25,184 bases of DNA from a virus: positions 1-25,184 of IMG/VR virus record IMGVR_UViG_3300031975_001055; one strand, 5' to 3'. The notes beneath the pieces are model-generated. The model was not told where the DNA came from and made no database searches. It saw nothing but the letters and a program-made list of their open reading frames with translations. How positions within the stretch are numbered: position 1 is the first letter of the stretch; each line of letters begins with the position of its first letter. The position numbers and the translations under genes are program-made. This document shows, one piece after another, positions 13,478 through 22,054 of this stretch.

Positions 13478-15166
13478 TTAATTCGCTGATATTTTTTCTT
13501 TCATTGCATTTATTATAGCTACAGTATCATCATAAAAATATTTAATATCATCATCAGTTTTTTGCATATTTTTTATTGCTCTATTTATTTTTGCATGAGT
13601 ATTGTTTATTAATTTATTTAAATTATTTTTTACAGCTAAATTATTTGAGTTTTCAGCTGCTTTTGTTGCTTCTACAATAAGATTTTTTAGCTCTTCATTA
13701 GCTTGATTTATTTCTTCTGGAGACAGTCCTTTTCTTTTTCCAGAAATTAAAGTATTTATAGATTCATTTATACCATATCCAGCATTTCTAACTGCTTTTA
13801 CCTGTTCTCTAGTAGAGCCAGAAACAGCTGATTGAGCATTAGATGTAATTGCATTGCCAGCAGCATCTACTCCCTCTTGTATCGTTGGTATATCTGATGA
13901 TTGAGTAACTCTACCACCTGTAAGAAAGCCTAATAGAGTATTGCCAACAGACTCTTCAGTTGTTGCATCTTTGTTTGCCAATCTAGATTGTGCGTCATCG
14001 TCATCACCTTTAACTTCTACTGAATCTGTTGTGGTGGTACTAAGTTTTCTTACATCCGTTGCTTGATTTCCATCTACATATATGTCTTCACCATTATTTT
14101 CTAATGCTTTCTGAATAATCTCAGCATCTGCATTGTCTACTGTTAATGTTATGTTTCCATCATCACCAATTACACCAACGAATCCAGATGTGTTATCTCC
14201 AATCCTAACCATAGTATTTTCATCTACCTTACTTATGTCAAGGCTATCGTAACTTGGAATTTGATACTTAGGAGTTGAACCCAATATGTTTTGATAGGAT
14301 TTTATACCTAAAGCATTTTCTCCTACCCTATCAGTTTCTGATGTTAGATTTGGATTAAAACTACTGTTAGTAGGTAAATTTTTTGATTCAAGAAAATTAA
14401 ATAATTGTTGCCTTCCCTCATTTACTATTCTTTGGGCTTCTTCTTGTCTTTTATTAAGCTCATCTTCAGTTAAATCTGTAAGGATTGGAAATCTACTGGT
14501 AATAACATCTGCTCCTATTCTGTCGCTAATTGTTTTAGCATCTCTAAAATCAATTATACCTTTTAAAACTTCAGATGCTTGATTTACTGACTTGTAAGTT
14601 CTGTCAAACGCAACAGAATCTTCAGCTCTCAAGCTTGCTTTACTACTAATATAGTTTTGAGCTACTCTTGAAAAATCTGCATCACTAACATTTACTCTGC
14701 TAGAAAGTCTACCTTCAGCATAGTCTCTAAAAGGTTCACCAAGAAGGTTACTTAAACTTTCTATTTCTCTGTTTATAAATTTATTATTTGATTCAGCGGT
14801 TATAAGACTTGTATTTAAAATATTTTTATATTTATCTGTCTTTAACCTGTCTTTAAGTATTTTAACTTGATTTACATAGTCTGGATAATTTCTAATGCTA
14901 TCTAATGTATCGACTAATCCTTGGTCAAACTCTTCATCTTCTTTTGTTTGCTGCAATCCTTTTTGAAAATTAAATTGTTCTCTTCTTAATTGAAAGTTTT
15001 CTTGAGCTTGCTGTTGATTAGTTAAGGCTTGTTGTTCATTAAAAGCTAATCTCTGGTCAAACTGACGAGACCTCTCTTGCCTAGTAAGTTCATTTTCTAA
15101 AAACCTAGGAAGAGTAACACTTAACAGTGTATCTATAGGTGATTTATAATCAAATCCATTTGCCAT
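13478..15166 (-). CDS. putative internal virion protein, coiled-coil
   Basis: 562 residues. The N-terminal 20-75 region is rich in glutamine and arginine (RQERSRQFDQRLAFNEQQAL) and predicted to be a long coiled coil; the middle is helical, about 290-370 looks beta-rich, and the C-terminal 130 residues are helical again. No membrane segment. GGAGGG lies well placed before the ATG, and the gene begins three bases after the previous stop. Its place between the 237- and 1187-residue proteins makes it a candidate for the T7 gp15-like ejection role. Family not recognised. Confidence 0.5.
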   Translation of the reverse strand: MANGFDYKSPIDTLLSVTLPRFLENELTRQERSRQFDQRLAFNEQQALTNQQQAQENFQLRREQFNFQKGLQQTKEDEEFDQGLVDTLDSIRNYPDYVNQVKILKDRLKTDKYKNILNTSLITAESNNKFINREIESLSNLLGEPFRDYAEGRLSSRVNVSDADFSRVAQNYISSKASLRAEDSVAFDRTYKSVNQASEVLKGIIDFRDAKTISDRIGADVITSRFPILTDLTEDELNKRQEEAQRIVNEGRQQLFNFLESKNLPTNSSFNPNLTSETDRVGENALGIKSYQNILGSTPKYQIPSYDSLDISKVDENTMVRIGDNTSGFVGVIGDDGNITLTVDNADAEIIQKALENNGEDIYVDGNQATDVRKLSTTTTDSVEVKGDDDDAQSRLANKDATTEESVGNTLLGFLTGGRVTQSSDIPTIQEGVDAAGNAITSNAQSAVSGSTREQVKAVRNAGYGINESINTLISGKRKGLSPEEINQANEELKNLIVEATKAAENSNNLAVKNNLNKLINNTHAKINRAIKNMQKTDDDIKYFYDDTVAIINAMKEKISAN

Positions 15167-15169
15167 ACA

Positions 15170-15883
15170 CTACCCTCCTATCTCCTGTAAAAATCTTTCT
15201 GCGCTCATTGAGCCATCTATTAACAATCGACTTCCTAAGCTAAATACTAAATTATTAAACTCATCTTCTGAAGGAAAAGGAACGTTTCCAGATTGATAAT
15301 AATTCATAAGCATACTTCTAGCTCTTCTATTTTGAACTGGCTCATCTCCAGGTTGGTCAATTTTTCCAGGAATTTCAATATCTAAAAGAGGTGATGTAGA
15401 GCCAGAAAATGGTTGCGTTGGGTCTAAGGCATCTATTCTCTCTGCTCTTCCAAAAGTTCCTGTTAAATAGTTTTGAAATAAACCAGTTAAAGCAGCAGTT
15501 TCTTGACCTCTATCCTGCTCTATGCCATATCTACCTCTAGACAGTGCATCCTCAGCTGTTCCCCTTGCTCCAGAAACTAGTCTTTGAGCAGCTCCAGATT
15601 GAGTAAATTTTGTTTGAGCTCCTGTACCTAGTATATCAGATATTGCACCACCAAGACCAGAGCTAACATCCGACATTAAATTTGATGTTCTGGTTCCTAC
15701 CCTATTACCTATTTCTTGAAAAGCTTCTAATGCTCTACCTTGGTCAAATGGTTGGAAAAATTTTCCAAACTGTTGAGCTCTGTCTCCAGTAAATCCAAAA
15801 GCTTTTGCTACTTCAGGAGAGCTTTGAAAGTAATCTGAATAGCCACCAAAGCCTACTCTATCTAATAATTGTTCAAAATTCAT
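15170..15883 (-). CDS. unknown virion-module protein
   Basis: 237 residues. N-terminal MNFEQLLDRVGFGGYSDYF and FGKFFQPFDQGRALEAFQEI are aromatic and helical; the middle is glycine-, serine- and alanine-rich (SDVSSGLGGAISDILG, SGAAQRLVSGARGTAEDAL). No catalytic motif or clear membrane helix. Its start overlaps the previous stop as TAATG. Composition and position suggest a virion component working with its neighbours. Confidence 0.5.
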   Translation of the reverse strand: MNFEQLLDRVGFGGYSDYFQSSPEVAKAFGFTGDRAQQFGKFFQPFDQGRALEAFQEIGNRVGTRTSNLMSDVSSGLGGAISDILGTGAQTKFTQSGAAQRLVSGARGTAEDALSRGRYGIEQDRGQETAALTGLFQNYLTGTFGRAERIDALDPTQPFSGSTSPLLDIEIPGKIDQPGDEPVQNRRARSMLMNYYQSGNVPFPSEDEFNNLVFSLGSRLLIDGSMSAERFLQEIGG

Positions 15884-16644
15884 TATCTAAACCCCTCATA
15901 CATCATATCTCTTCTTATTTGCTCATCTTCACTAATAGGGGATGGAGACCTATCTCTTCGAATCCCACTATCTGGTAAAAAATTAAATATATCATTACTA
16001 GTTTTAGCTCCAGTAAGAATTGAAATTAAATCTTCAGCGCTTCTAGCTGTAGTTTTTGACTTTCCAGCTGCAATAGCAGCTTGCAAACCTTTTCCTAATC
16101 CTAAAACATTTCCCTCTGCATCCGTACTTCTGGCAAATCCTGGTATTGACCGAAGTGCTTCTGGAGTAAATCCAGCTCTTTCTAAAGAAACCCCACTAAT
16201 TAAATCTTGAATAGCATTTGAAACCAAACTATCTGTAAAGCTTTGATTGGCTGTATTAATAAATTTATTTATATCATTTCTTGATGAATCATATCTATCT
16301 CTAAGTCCTTGACCAAAAGTTGTATCCAATAATTGCGATGATATATTTTTTACTTTTCTTCCAGCCCTACCAATCTCACTTCCAACGGTGCCACCAAATG
16401 CTCTACCTGGAGCTCCTCCAAAAAGAAACCCTGCTGCTCCACCCAATAGTCTTCCAAGCGATGAATCTCTTTTTATATCTTTAAACTGCTCACCAGCTTC
16501 TGTATAGGAGTCTTTAAGTCCTTGAAGAGCTTTATTTAAAGTTCTTCTATCTTCAGCTGCTGTAGATGTAAGCTCTCTTCTTGTTTGTGCAAAACCAACA
16601 GACTGACCTCCTCTTGCACTTGCTAATAATTCTGCTAAAGTCAT
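15883..16644 (-). CDS. putative internal virion protein with glycine-rich segment
   Basis: 253 residues. A charged helical N-terminus (about 20-60) leads into LGRLLGGAAGFLFGGAPG and FGGTVGSEIGRAGR at about 63-97, a glycine-zipper-like hydrophobic segment of the kind that inserts in membranes, found in podovirus ejection proteins such as T7 gp14. The rest is helical and polar. AAGGAG stands before the ATG, overlapping the previous stop region. It is the first of four structural genes in a row. The ejection role is inferred from composition and order only. Confidence 0.5.
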   Translation of the reverse strand: MTLAELLASARGGQSVGFAQTRRELTSTAAEDRRTLNKALQGLKDSYTEAGEQFKDIKRDSSLGRLLGGAAGFLFGGAPGRAFGGTVGSEIGRAGRKVKNISSQLLDTTFGQGLRDRYDSSRNDINKFINTANQSFTDSLVSNAIQDLISGVSLERAGFTPEALRSIPGFARSTDAEGNVLGLGKGLQAAIAAGKSKTTARSAEDLISILTGAKTSNDIFNFLPDSGIRRDRSPSPISEDEQIRRDMMYEGFR

Positions 16645-16645
16645 T

Positions 16646-16837
16646 CTAACTCCTTGTAAATTCTAAATAGTGCCATGCACCAATTTCTTTTCTGTAAAGC
16701 CTAAGCTTACCATCTGGTGTTTTTACTATTCTTTCTTCCCCATCATTTCCAGAATCGTTTGATGGATATCCTTGTTGTAATTTTGTTTTAACTCCCTTAG
16801 AGTTATATAAAAATCTTTTTTCTCTATCAATAGACAT
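16646..16837 (-). CDS. 63-residue unknown virion-module protein
   Basis: A short protein (MSIDREKRFLYNSKGVKTKL; ending KLRLYRKEIGAWHYLEFTRS) with a beta-rich C-terminus. It starts with a TAATG overlap after the 782-residue gene and stops just before the next SD. No family named; its exact packing between two structural genes supports that it is translated and late. Confidence 0.55.
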   Translation of the reverse strand: MSIDREKRFLYNSKGVKTKLQQGYPSNDSGNDGEERIVKTPDGKLRLYRKEIGAWHYLEFTRS

Positions 16838-19185
16838 TATGTAATTCTCTTATATAATGGTCTATACTCTACACCAACACTATTTACTTTTTGAATACTA
16901 CTTCCATCTAAATCTATTTGAACCTGAAAAGAAGAAGCTAATAATGGAGAACTAAATGTAATTCTATTTACATCTAAGTCATTGCTTGTACTAGCTAAAG
17001 TCCCAGCATTAGCAGTTCCTTGTTTTGTACCACTATCATTTGTATAAAAATATTTAACACCATTACTATTAGATGCTCCACTAGCATATTCTACAGTTAC
17101 ACCGTAAATCTTCTTAACTATATTAGGCAAACCAAAGTCATCGTCTTTTAACTTTATGTCAAATGTAGCTCCAGAATCTGGCTCTCCATCATAAGATTCT
17201 AACTCATCTGTTCCTACACCTAAAGTCATATTGTTATGTAGGTCTGTAATAATATTAGTTTTTACAGCGTTATCAACCATATCTTCTACAAAAGTAAAGC
17301 TGTTTGTAATAAAACTATAAACATAAGCATCACCACCTGTACCACCAGAAGCAGCAGCATCTCTAACTATAACTAAATGTTTATGAGTTGGTTCATACCC
17401 AATAATAGTATCATCGTTTACAAAGCTTGTCCACTCTGATTCTAGTACTTTGCTCTGCAAGTTTCTTATTTGCGACCCATCATAAAAATACAATCCGTTT
17501 TTATTTACCCAGGCAACTCCAAAGTCTGTTTTTACGACTGCTGCATGGAAGTCTACCCCCATGTTTTTATGCTCTGATTCTAAGAACCATTGAGTATCAG
17601 AACCACCACCCACGTTAATAACATACAATGTTCTATTCTTATATGCTAACAATCTATCAGCATAAGACTCTATCTTTACAAAGTCTTCTCCATCGTTAAC
17701 ACCTATATCAATAAAGTTTGTAGGTGGAAACGTATCAAATTTATTTATCTCACTATACATTAATCTATCTGACTGAACAACTGTTTGTCCTTTGTCATTA
17801 ATAGACTTTACATTAGCTACAAACCTTCTTCTGTTTGACACTACGCTAGTCTTATACCCTTCTCCAGTATTTCCTATTGATATGCTAGATAAATCAGCGT
17901 TATATCCATTTAACGAGCTGTATGTATCAGCATTTGGGTCTTGTATTGCTACTGTACAAAACAAAAAAGAAGCGCTAGTGTATATAGTTGACCAACCAAC
18001 GTGCTTAGATTCTAAATTTGTTCTACAACCATAGGTTAAATCTATATCTGCTAAAAGCTGAAAATCTCCCTTAGAGGTAGAATCTCTAAAATATATTCTA
18101 CCACCAGTAATTCTTTTGTCATAACCATGCGAAGCTATAATAGAGAGGCTTAGTCTGTTATTAGCAGAGACATCTGTTAAGCCAGTCATTATCGTAGGTA
18201 AGGACTCTTGAACACCATCATAAATAAATGTTTGAGCAAACTCATACGTACCAGCTGGTATACTACCATCGCTTCCAGTTGCTATTGCTTGAAGATTAAA
18301 TCCAAGTCCAGCATCAGGAGCTATATATAGTTTTGTATCAGAGCCAAGAACATTCCAAGTTTTAGATGAATCTATTATTAGCTCTGTATTACTATTCCTT
18401 TGTACTATTCCTACTGTATCAGTACCTGGCCCGTTTATAAGAACATATAAACCAGTATCTAGTTGAGTATCTGTTCCAGCTGTATTGCCTGAATCTGTTA
18501 TTGTAGTTGAGCCTGATAGTGTAACTGTAGTTCCGCTTGCAACACCTTCAATAGTATCGTCAATTCCAAGAGCAGCGCTAACTAATCCAGTTGCACCTGT
18601 ACCAGCAAATGGTTGTTTTGGTGGAGCGTCAGACACTACCCATTCATTTACTGTTTGAGCACTGCCTCCTCCAACATTTATTTGGCTTAAGCTATCATCT
18701 AACCATAGCTTTTTATTTACATATCCATACCATTTTACACTATTACCAGAACCAAAATTAGTATCACAAACTCTTACCACACCATCAGCTAAGTCATATA
18801 TTACCTTACCATTTGCAGTGCTACCTAAATCTATTGCTTCAGCAAATGTTCCATTACTATCCCCAACATCTATTCTAGTATCTGAAGTAGCATCTGTATC
18901 CGCTAAGAATGTTTTAATGGTAGAAGTATTTGTTCCAGAGCCACTTACTCCAGTATAATCCATTCTTGCTTGAAACAATCCATATCCAGGCTGAGATGCG
19001 TCTAAATTAATTGTTCCATAATCGCTTGTATTATCAGTTACTCTGCCAGAAGACTTAACTACTCCAAACTCATCTACGATAACATTATTAGCCTGAGCTA
19101 ATTCGTTATCAGCAATAGAGCGTGAGTTAGTTTTAGTATTAAGACCACCATCAAAACGTGTATATGTTTTAAACTGTTTAGGCAT
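16837..19185 (-). CDS. putative tail/head-tail connector protein
   Basis: 782 residues, mostly beta strands. The N-terminus FDGGLNTKTNSRSIADNELA followed by NNVIVDEFGVVKSSGRV is a motif I associate with podovirus tail tubular / DNA-stabilization proteins (P22 gp10-like and related beta-propeller nozzle proteins). Repeated beta-strand units with many glycines and aspartates follow (DTRIDVGDSNGTF, GYEPTHKHLVIVRD), compatible with a propeller. Its place just downstream of lysis genes and upstream of the ejection-like set fits a tail component. The exact class is unproven. TAATG overlap with the endolysin stop. Confidence 0.55.
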   Translation of the reverse strand: MPKQFKTYTRFDGGLNTKTNSRSIADNELAQANNVIVDEFGVVKSSGRVTDNTSDYGTINLDASQPGYGLFQARMDYTGVSGSGTNTSTIKTFLADTDATSDTRIDVGDSNGTFAEAIDLGSTANGKVIYDLADGVVRVCDTNFGSGNSVKWYGYVNKKLWLDDSLSQINVGGGSAQTVNEWVVSDAPPKQPFAGTGATGLVSAALGIDDTIEGVASGTTVTLSGSTTITDSGNTAGTDTQLDTGLYVLINGPGTDTVGIVQRNSNTELIIDSSKTWNVLGSDTKLYIAPDAGLGFNLQAIATGSDGSIPAGTYEFAQTFIYDGVQESLPTIMTGLTDVSANNRLSLSIIASHGYDKRITGGRIYFRDSTSKGDFQLLADIDLTYGCRTNLESKHVGWSTIYTSASFLFCTVAIQDPNADTYSSLNGYNADLSSISIGNTGEGYKTSVVSNRRRFVANVKSINDKGQTVVQSDRLMYSEINKFDTFPPTNFIDIGVNDGEDFVKIESYADRLLAYKNRTLYVINVGGGSDTQWFLESEHKNMGVDFHAAVVKTDFGVAWVNKNGLYFYDGSQIRNLQSKVLESEWTSFVNDDTIIGYEPTHKHLVIVRDAAASGGTGGDAYVYSFITNSFTFVEDMVDNAVKTNIITDLHNNMTLGVGTDELESYDGEPDSGATFDIKLKDDDFGLPNIVKKIYGVTVEYASGASNSNGVKYFYTNDSGTKQGTANAGTLASTSNDLDVNRITFSSPLLASSFQVQIDLDGSSIQKVNSVGVEYRPLYKRIT

Positions 19186-19577
19186 TATTCCTTTATCTCA
19201 AAATGTACTAAGTCATCAAACTTATTATCTTTGGTCTTGGTGTCCATATTCCAATCTCCACCCCATCTTATCCTTAATCCCATTTGTCTAGCAATTCCAA
19301 GAACGTAGCCGCCAAAGTAATGAAACCTATCCCTATCATGCCAGTCAATAGGATAAGGAGCAACATCAACAGCATTACTGGGACTTTTATTATGCTTCCC
19401 ATTCGGGAACTTAACTTTGCTATTTCCTTTGTTATATGCTTCATCTTGAGCTTTCTGTCCTCTATGACCTTCTAATACTGTGCAATCAAACCCCTTAACT
19501 ACTTCTTCAAACAACTCAACCAATCTTTCATCGCAAGTATATAATTTGTGTTTACTATTTCTGCTAAACCTAGGCAT
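19185..19577 (-). CDS. M15 family peptidase, endolysin
   Basis: 130 residues. The zinc ligands of the M15 (VanY/L-alanyl-D-glutamate peptidase) family are visible: H62 in KHNKSPSNAVDVAPYP with D71, and H125 in DDLVHFE, with D122 or E127 as catalytic acid. The spacing H-x8-D with PS-x-AVDVAPYP marks the phage endolysin subgroup. It cuts peptide cross-links in cell-wall peptidoglycan. There is no signal peptide, so it needs a holin to leave the cytoplasm; small membrane proteins encoded just upstream are candidates. Start overlaps the previous stop as TAATG. Confidence 0.88.
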   Translation of the reverse strand: MPRFSRNSKHKLYTCDERLVELFEEVVKGFDCTVLEGHRGQKAQDEAYNKGNSKVKFPNGKHNKSPSNAVDVAPYPIDWHDRDRFHYFGGYVLGIARQMGLRIRWGGDWNMDTKTKDNKFDDLVHFEIKE

Positions 19578-19804
19578 TACTTACCCTTAATTAAACCTTC
19601 TATTAAATCAGTAACAACATCTACGCACTTCTCAAAAAAGATTTGCTCTTTATCTTCACTTACAAATGGAATATCAATCTTCTCATTAATTTTTGTAGCG
19701 ATTGTCTTAGCCATTTCATCTGAAGTAAGTTGACTAACCATTTGCTTTTTAATTGAATCTGCTTGACTTTCAGCCGCAGCTACTAACATCTCTTTTAAAC
19801 CCAT
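19577..19804 (-). CDS. 75-residue unknown protein in the lysis cassette
   Basis: A soluble, helical, acidic protein (MGLKEMLVAAAESQADSIKK; ending FFEKCVDVVTDLIEGLIKGK) with no membrane segment. It sits between the putative 57-residue holin and the endolysin, coupled at both ends by TAATG overlaps. An accessory lysis or lysis-timing role is possible from position; nothing in the sequence proves it. Confidence 0.6.
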   Translation of the reverse strand: MGLKEMLVAAAESQADSIKKQMVSQLTSDEMAKTIATKINEKIDIPFVSEDKEQIFFEKCVDVVTDLIEGLIKGK

Positions 19805-19974
19805 TATTTTCTCCTAATCTCATTATTTGTTTTAACTATTAAATATACTAAAGTTGCAATAGATACAGCCATTTGCAGCAACATTGGTAAGTTGACCCAC
19901 CAAACACCTACTCCAACTACACCATTAACTACTGCCTTAGTTGAATCTATCATTCTATCAACCAGCCTTTCCAT
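19804..19974 (-). CDS. 57-residue single-membrane-segment protein, candidate holin
   Basis: Reads MERLVDRMIDSTKAVVNGVVGVGVWWVNLPMLLQMAVSIATLVYLIVKTNNEIRRK in total (first part shown by key residues only: VVGVGVWWV, then LPMLLQMAVSIATLVYLIV, then a basic tail NNEIRRK). A small hydrophobic protein with a glycine/tryptophan turn and a basic C-terminus is typical of class II/T7-like holins. AAAGG before the ATG at 19974 supports that start; an ATG at 19953 lacks an SD. It overlaps the upstream gene by 17 bases and the next by TAATG, and lies two genes before the endolysin. Confidence 0.6.
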   Translation of the reverse strand: MERLVDRMIDSTKAVVNGVVGVGVWWVNLPMLLQMAVSIATLVYLIVKTNNEIRRK

Positions 19975-20263
19975 TAATACGACCTTTAAGGTACGCTAAA
20001 TCATCGGTTACATCGTTTAACTCTTTAACTATATCTTCTCTATGTCTCTGTCCTATATCGTCTGACTTGTTCCATCTCTCTATTAACTTTATAGTTATCC
20101 CTTCTACATTCTTTATTGTAGATTCTATCTTAGCTATCGCTTGTCTTATGTTATCTAAATCTTCATTTTGAGCTCTTTGGCTCTTCATTAGATTAACTAT
20201 CATCAGTACAAACAAAGATACGATAACACCTACAGCACCGTACTCAGCGTATGTTTCAATCAT
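19958..20263 (-). CDS. one membrane segment plus coiled coil, holin- or spanin-like
   Basis: 101 residues. Residues about 8-27 (EYGAVGVIVSLFVLMIVNLM) form one membrane helix; the rest is charged coiled coil (QNEDLDNIRQAIAKIESTIK onward). This layout fits BhlA-like holins and also inner-membrane spanins (Rz-like). The gene overlaps its neighbours on both sides, within a run of small genes leading to the endolysin. The choice between holin and spanin cannot be made here. Confidence 0.55.
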   Translation of the reverse strand: MIETYAEYGAVGVIVSLFVLMIVNLMKSQRAQNEDLDNIRQAIAKIESTIKNVEGITIKLIERWNKSDDIGQRHREDIVKELNDVTDDLAYLKGRINGKAG

Positions 20264-20402
20264 TTAATACTTTCTTCGTCGCTTTTAAACCAATTAAAAA
20301 TAAAAATCCAAGCATTACTTGCAGGAGCATCTCTTGTCTAATACTAAACGCTAGCATAACAGACATAATAAATTTTCCTGCAAGAATTGCTTTATCAATC
20401 AC
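20256..20402 (-). CDS. 48-residue membrane protein
   Basis: Starts at GTG sharing the G of the previous TAG (TAGTG) and overlaps the next gene's ATG by 8 bases. The protein reads VIDKAILAGKFIMSVMLAFS, a hydrophilic turn, then MLLQVMLGFLFLIGLKATKK: one or two hydrophobic helices and a basic tail. Such tiny membrane proteins are common in phage lysis regions as holins or antiholins. Overlaps on both sides are the main support. Confidence 0.5.
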   Translation of the reverse strand: MIDKAILAGKFIMSVMLAFSIRQEMLLQVMLGFLFLIGLKATKKVLND

Positions 20403-20581
20403 TATTTCCCAACAATCTTTTGGGCTTTATTATGTGACTGTTTAAAGGTTTTACCCTTTCTCATTTCTGATGCCATCATTGACAAGTGCTTTTTAGTATG
20501 ATGAACCTTATGTTTCTGCATTTGCTTCTTTTGCATAACAGATAATCCATTAAGGTTTACATTCTTTAAGTCCTTAGCCAT
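20402..20581 (-). CDS. 59-residue lysine/histidine-rich protein
   Basis: Begins MAKDLKNVNLNGLSVMQKKQ and ends KTFKQSHNKAQKIVGK, with a central KHKVHHTKKHLSMM. Highly basic, soluble, with a helix-turn-helix-like alternation of short helices. I recognise the SFKQSHNxAxKxVGK ending as common in marine phage small proteins but know no function. The stop overlaps the GTG of the next gene. Confidence 0.55.
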   Translation of the reverse strand: MAKDLKNVNLNGLSVMQKKQMQKHKVHHTKKHLSMMASEMRKGKTFKQSHNKAQKIVGK

Positions 20582-20622
20582 GCTACCAACTCTTCTTTCT
20601 AATCCAAAGTATAAAAAACATA

Positions 20623-20883
20623 CTAACCTTTATCAGACTCTTGTTCTTTATTGTAAGGATATTTATTTTCCTCAGACAGTGCAGCTTTAAGTCCATCTAC
20701 AAACGCTTGTCTGCCAAATTGTAACTGCTGAAGATTAAATGTTGTTGTATCAATCTTTCTGTTTAAATCAGCAATGTGATTAACCATTGTTTTTTGGTCA
20801 TCGTTCATTGAATTGATATCGTACTCTTTCCCATCAAGGTTTAACATTGGGGCATTTTCTTTTTTATTTTCTTTTTTAGCCAT
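20623..20883 (-). CDS. small unknown protein (DUF6447-like?)
   Basis: 86 residues. LNLDGKEYDINSMNDDQKTM is followed by a helical segment rich in N, Q and L (NHIADLNRKIDTTTFNLQQL) and a short acidic tail. The DGKxYDxxSxxDxxK beginning with a following coiled coil resembles a family of short phage proteins I know as DUF6447, function unknown; the match is from memory. AAGGAAATATA before the ATG is a good SD. The position is within the late small-gene cluster. Confidence 0.6.
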   Translation of the reverse strand: MAKKENKKENAPMLNLDGKEYDINSMNDDQKTMVNHIADLNRKIDTTTFNLQQLQFGRQAFVDGLKAALSEENKYPYNKEQESDKG

Positions 20884-20892
20884 TATATTTCC

Positions 20893-21156
20893 TTATTTTC
20901 TTTTTAGTCCTAACTTTTGCATTAGGGTTTTGTTTTCTTCCTCAAGTTTCTGTATATGCTGCGATTCCATTCCTTCAACACTAGCAGTTAACACAGTAAC
21001 TTTATCTTCCAAATCTTCTATTCTTCTTCCTTGTTCTGCAAACTTCATCTGTGCTTGATACCAAGAGCCAGTAACGATAGCTATTAGTATACCAGCTTTA
21101 ATTAATAGAGCTACGCTTATATGTACTTCACTATTTGCGTTAATTGGTTTATTCAT
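20893..21156 (-). CDS. one membrane segment plus coiled coil, spanin- or holin-like
   Basis: 87 residues. Residues about 15-34 (ALLIKAGILIAIVTGSWYQA) form a membrane helix; the remainder is a charged coiled coil (GRRIEDLEDKVTVLTASVEG, then SQHIQKLEEENKTLMQKLGL). The architecture is that of an inner-membrane spanin (Rz-like) or a phage holin with cytosolic coiled coil. It overlaps the upstream gene by 8 bases. Together with the protein at 19958-20263 the phage has two such architectures. Confidence 0.55.
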   Translation of the reverse strand: MNKPINANSEVHISVALLIKAGILIAIVTGSWYQAQMKFAEQGRRIEDLEDKVTVLTASVEGMESQHIQKLEEENKTLMQKLGLKRK

Positions 21157-21442
21157 CTTCAGTTTTTGGTTTTGGTCTAGGCTTTGGCTTCTTATTAATT
21201 ACAATACTTTTAGTATAAACAGGTGTATGCAAATGTTTTGTTTCCCAATAACGATAGTCATTTGTATTCCAACCGACAGCATACGCATTGGGCATATAAC
21301 GATATTTAAACGCAGAAGTATTATAAACCTTTACTACTCTACCACTATCTGTATAAGTAATGGTTTGATAAGGTACAGGCTCACCTAAATCAGAGCCACT
21401 AATCATCATACCTACTGCTAATCCTACTATAAATTCAATCAT
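21149..21442 (-). CDS. membrane-anchored or secreted small protein
   Basis: 97 residues. MIEFIVGLAVGMMISGSDLG is a hydrophobic N-terminal anchor or uncleaved signal; the middle is beta-rich with many tyrosines (YQTITYTDSGRVVKVYNTSA; YRYMPNAYAVGWNTNDYRYW), and the tail KPKPRPKPKTEDE is proline- and lysine-rich. The proline-rich end suggests a periplasmic or extracellular tether, as in outer-membrane spanin partners. TGATG overlap with the upstream gene. No family recognised. Confidence 0.5.
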   Translation of the reverse strand: MIEFIVGLAVGMMISGSDLGEPVPYQTITYTDSGRVVKVYNTSAFKYRYMPNAYAVGWNTNDYRYWETKHLHTPVYTKSIVINKKPKPRPKPKTEDE

Positions 21443-21699
21443 CAGTTACTACCATTGTTAATCCTATAAGCATCTATATACAAATCATTATATATGCCCA
21501 AGCTATCTGCTTTCCAAATAACCTTTTTCATTAAGCTATCTATCTCAAACATTTCTTGTGCTAATTCTTCTCGTGTCTTACCTATGTAATAATCCTGACA
21601 ACTAAATATGCTAAACATAAAAGCTACCATAAATCCTACTATGACAAGTGCGTGTAAAGCTTTACTAGCATCAGCCCATTCGTTTAACTTCTTATGCAT
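21442..21699 (-). CDS. small membrane or lipoprotein-like protein
   Basis: 85 residues. Residues about 18-35 (LVIVGFMVAFMFSIFSC) form a hydrophobic segment ending in IFSC before QDYY, a non-ideal lipobox. If processed it would be a lipoprotein and a candidate outer-membrane spanin; otherwise it is a simple membrane protein with a 50-residue helical tail. It begins right after the stop of the 113-residue gene. Confidence 0.5.
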   Translation of the reverse strand: MHKKLNEWADASKALHALVIVGFMVAFMFSIFSCQDYYIGKTREELAQEMFEIDSLMKKVIWKADSLGIYNDLYIDAYRINNGSN

Positions 21700-22041
21700 T
21701 TACCAAGGCTTTCCTTTTCCTGTAGTTGGATTTTCTTTAGCGTCTATTTCGTTTGCAATTCCATCTTCTACTGACTTAACTTGTTCATCTCCAAGCTTTG
21801 CTTTTACCCAGCCAACAACTGTATCTTCATCTAGCTTATCGTAAGCTACAAAAGCATTATCTTTCCAATCTGAATCAACTCCAATAGAACCATAAATCCT
21901 ACCATAGTATGTAACTTTTTCACCATCTTTTGTTACTTCTTTTGAATCGTTAGCATTCCAATGAACAGATGTAACTACGTTTGATTTACTATCTTTTGAA
22001 ATCTCGTAGTCTAATGTACTTATTGACCATTTAATTGCCAT
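21700..22041 (-). CDS. small conserved phage protein, DUF7936-like
   Basis: 113 residues. MAIKWSISTLDYE, TSVHWNAND, a YYGRIYGSIGVD strand, FVAYDKLDEDTVVGWVKAKLG and NPTTGKGKPW at the very end form the pattern I associate with DUF7936, a short beta-plus-helix protein of marine tailed phages with unknown role, often next to tail fibre genes. AGGAG precedes the ATG. It follows the appendage gene directly, so a tail-tip or fibre-associated role is plausible. The family name is from memory. Confidence 0.65.
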   Translation of the reverse strand: MAIKWSISTLDYEISKDSKSNVVTSVHWNANDSKEVTKDGEKVTYYGRIYGSIGVDSDWKDNAFVAYDKLDEDTVVGWVKAKLGDEQVKSVEDGIANEIDAKENPTTGKGKPW

Positions 22042-22054
22042 TCTTTAACTCCTA

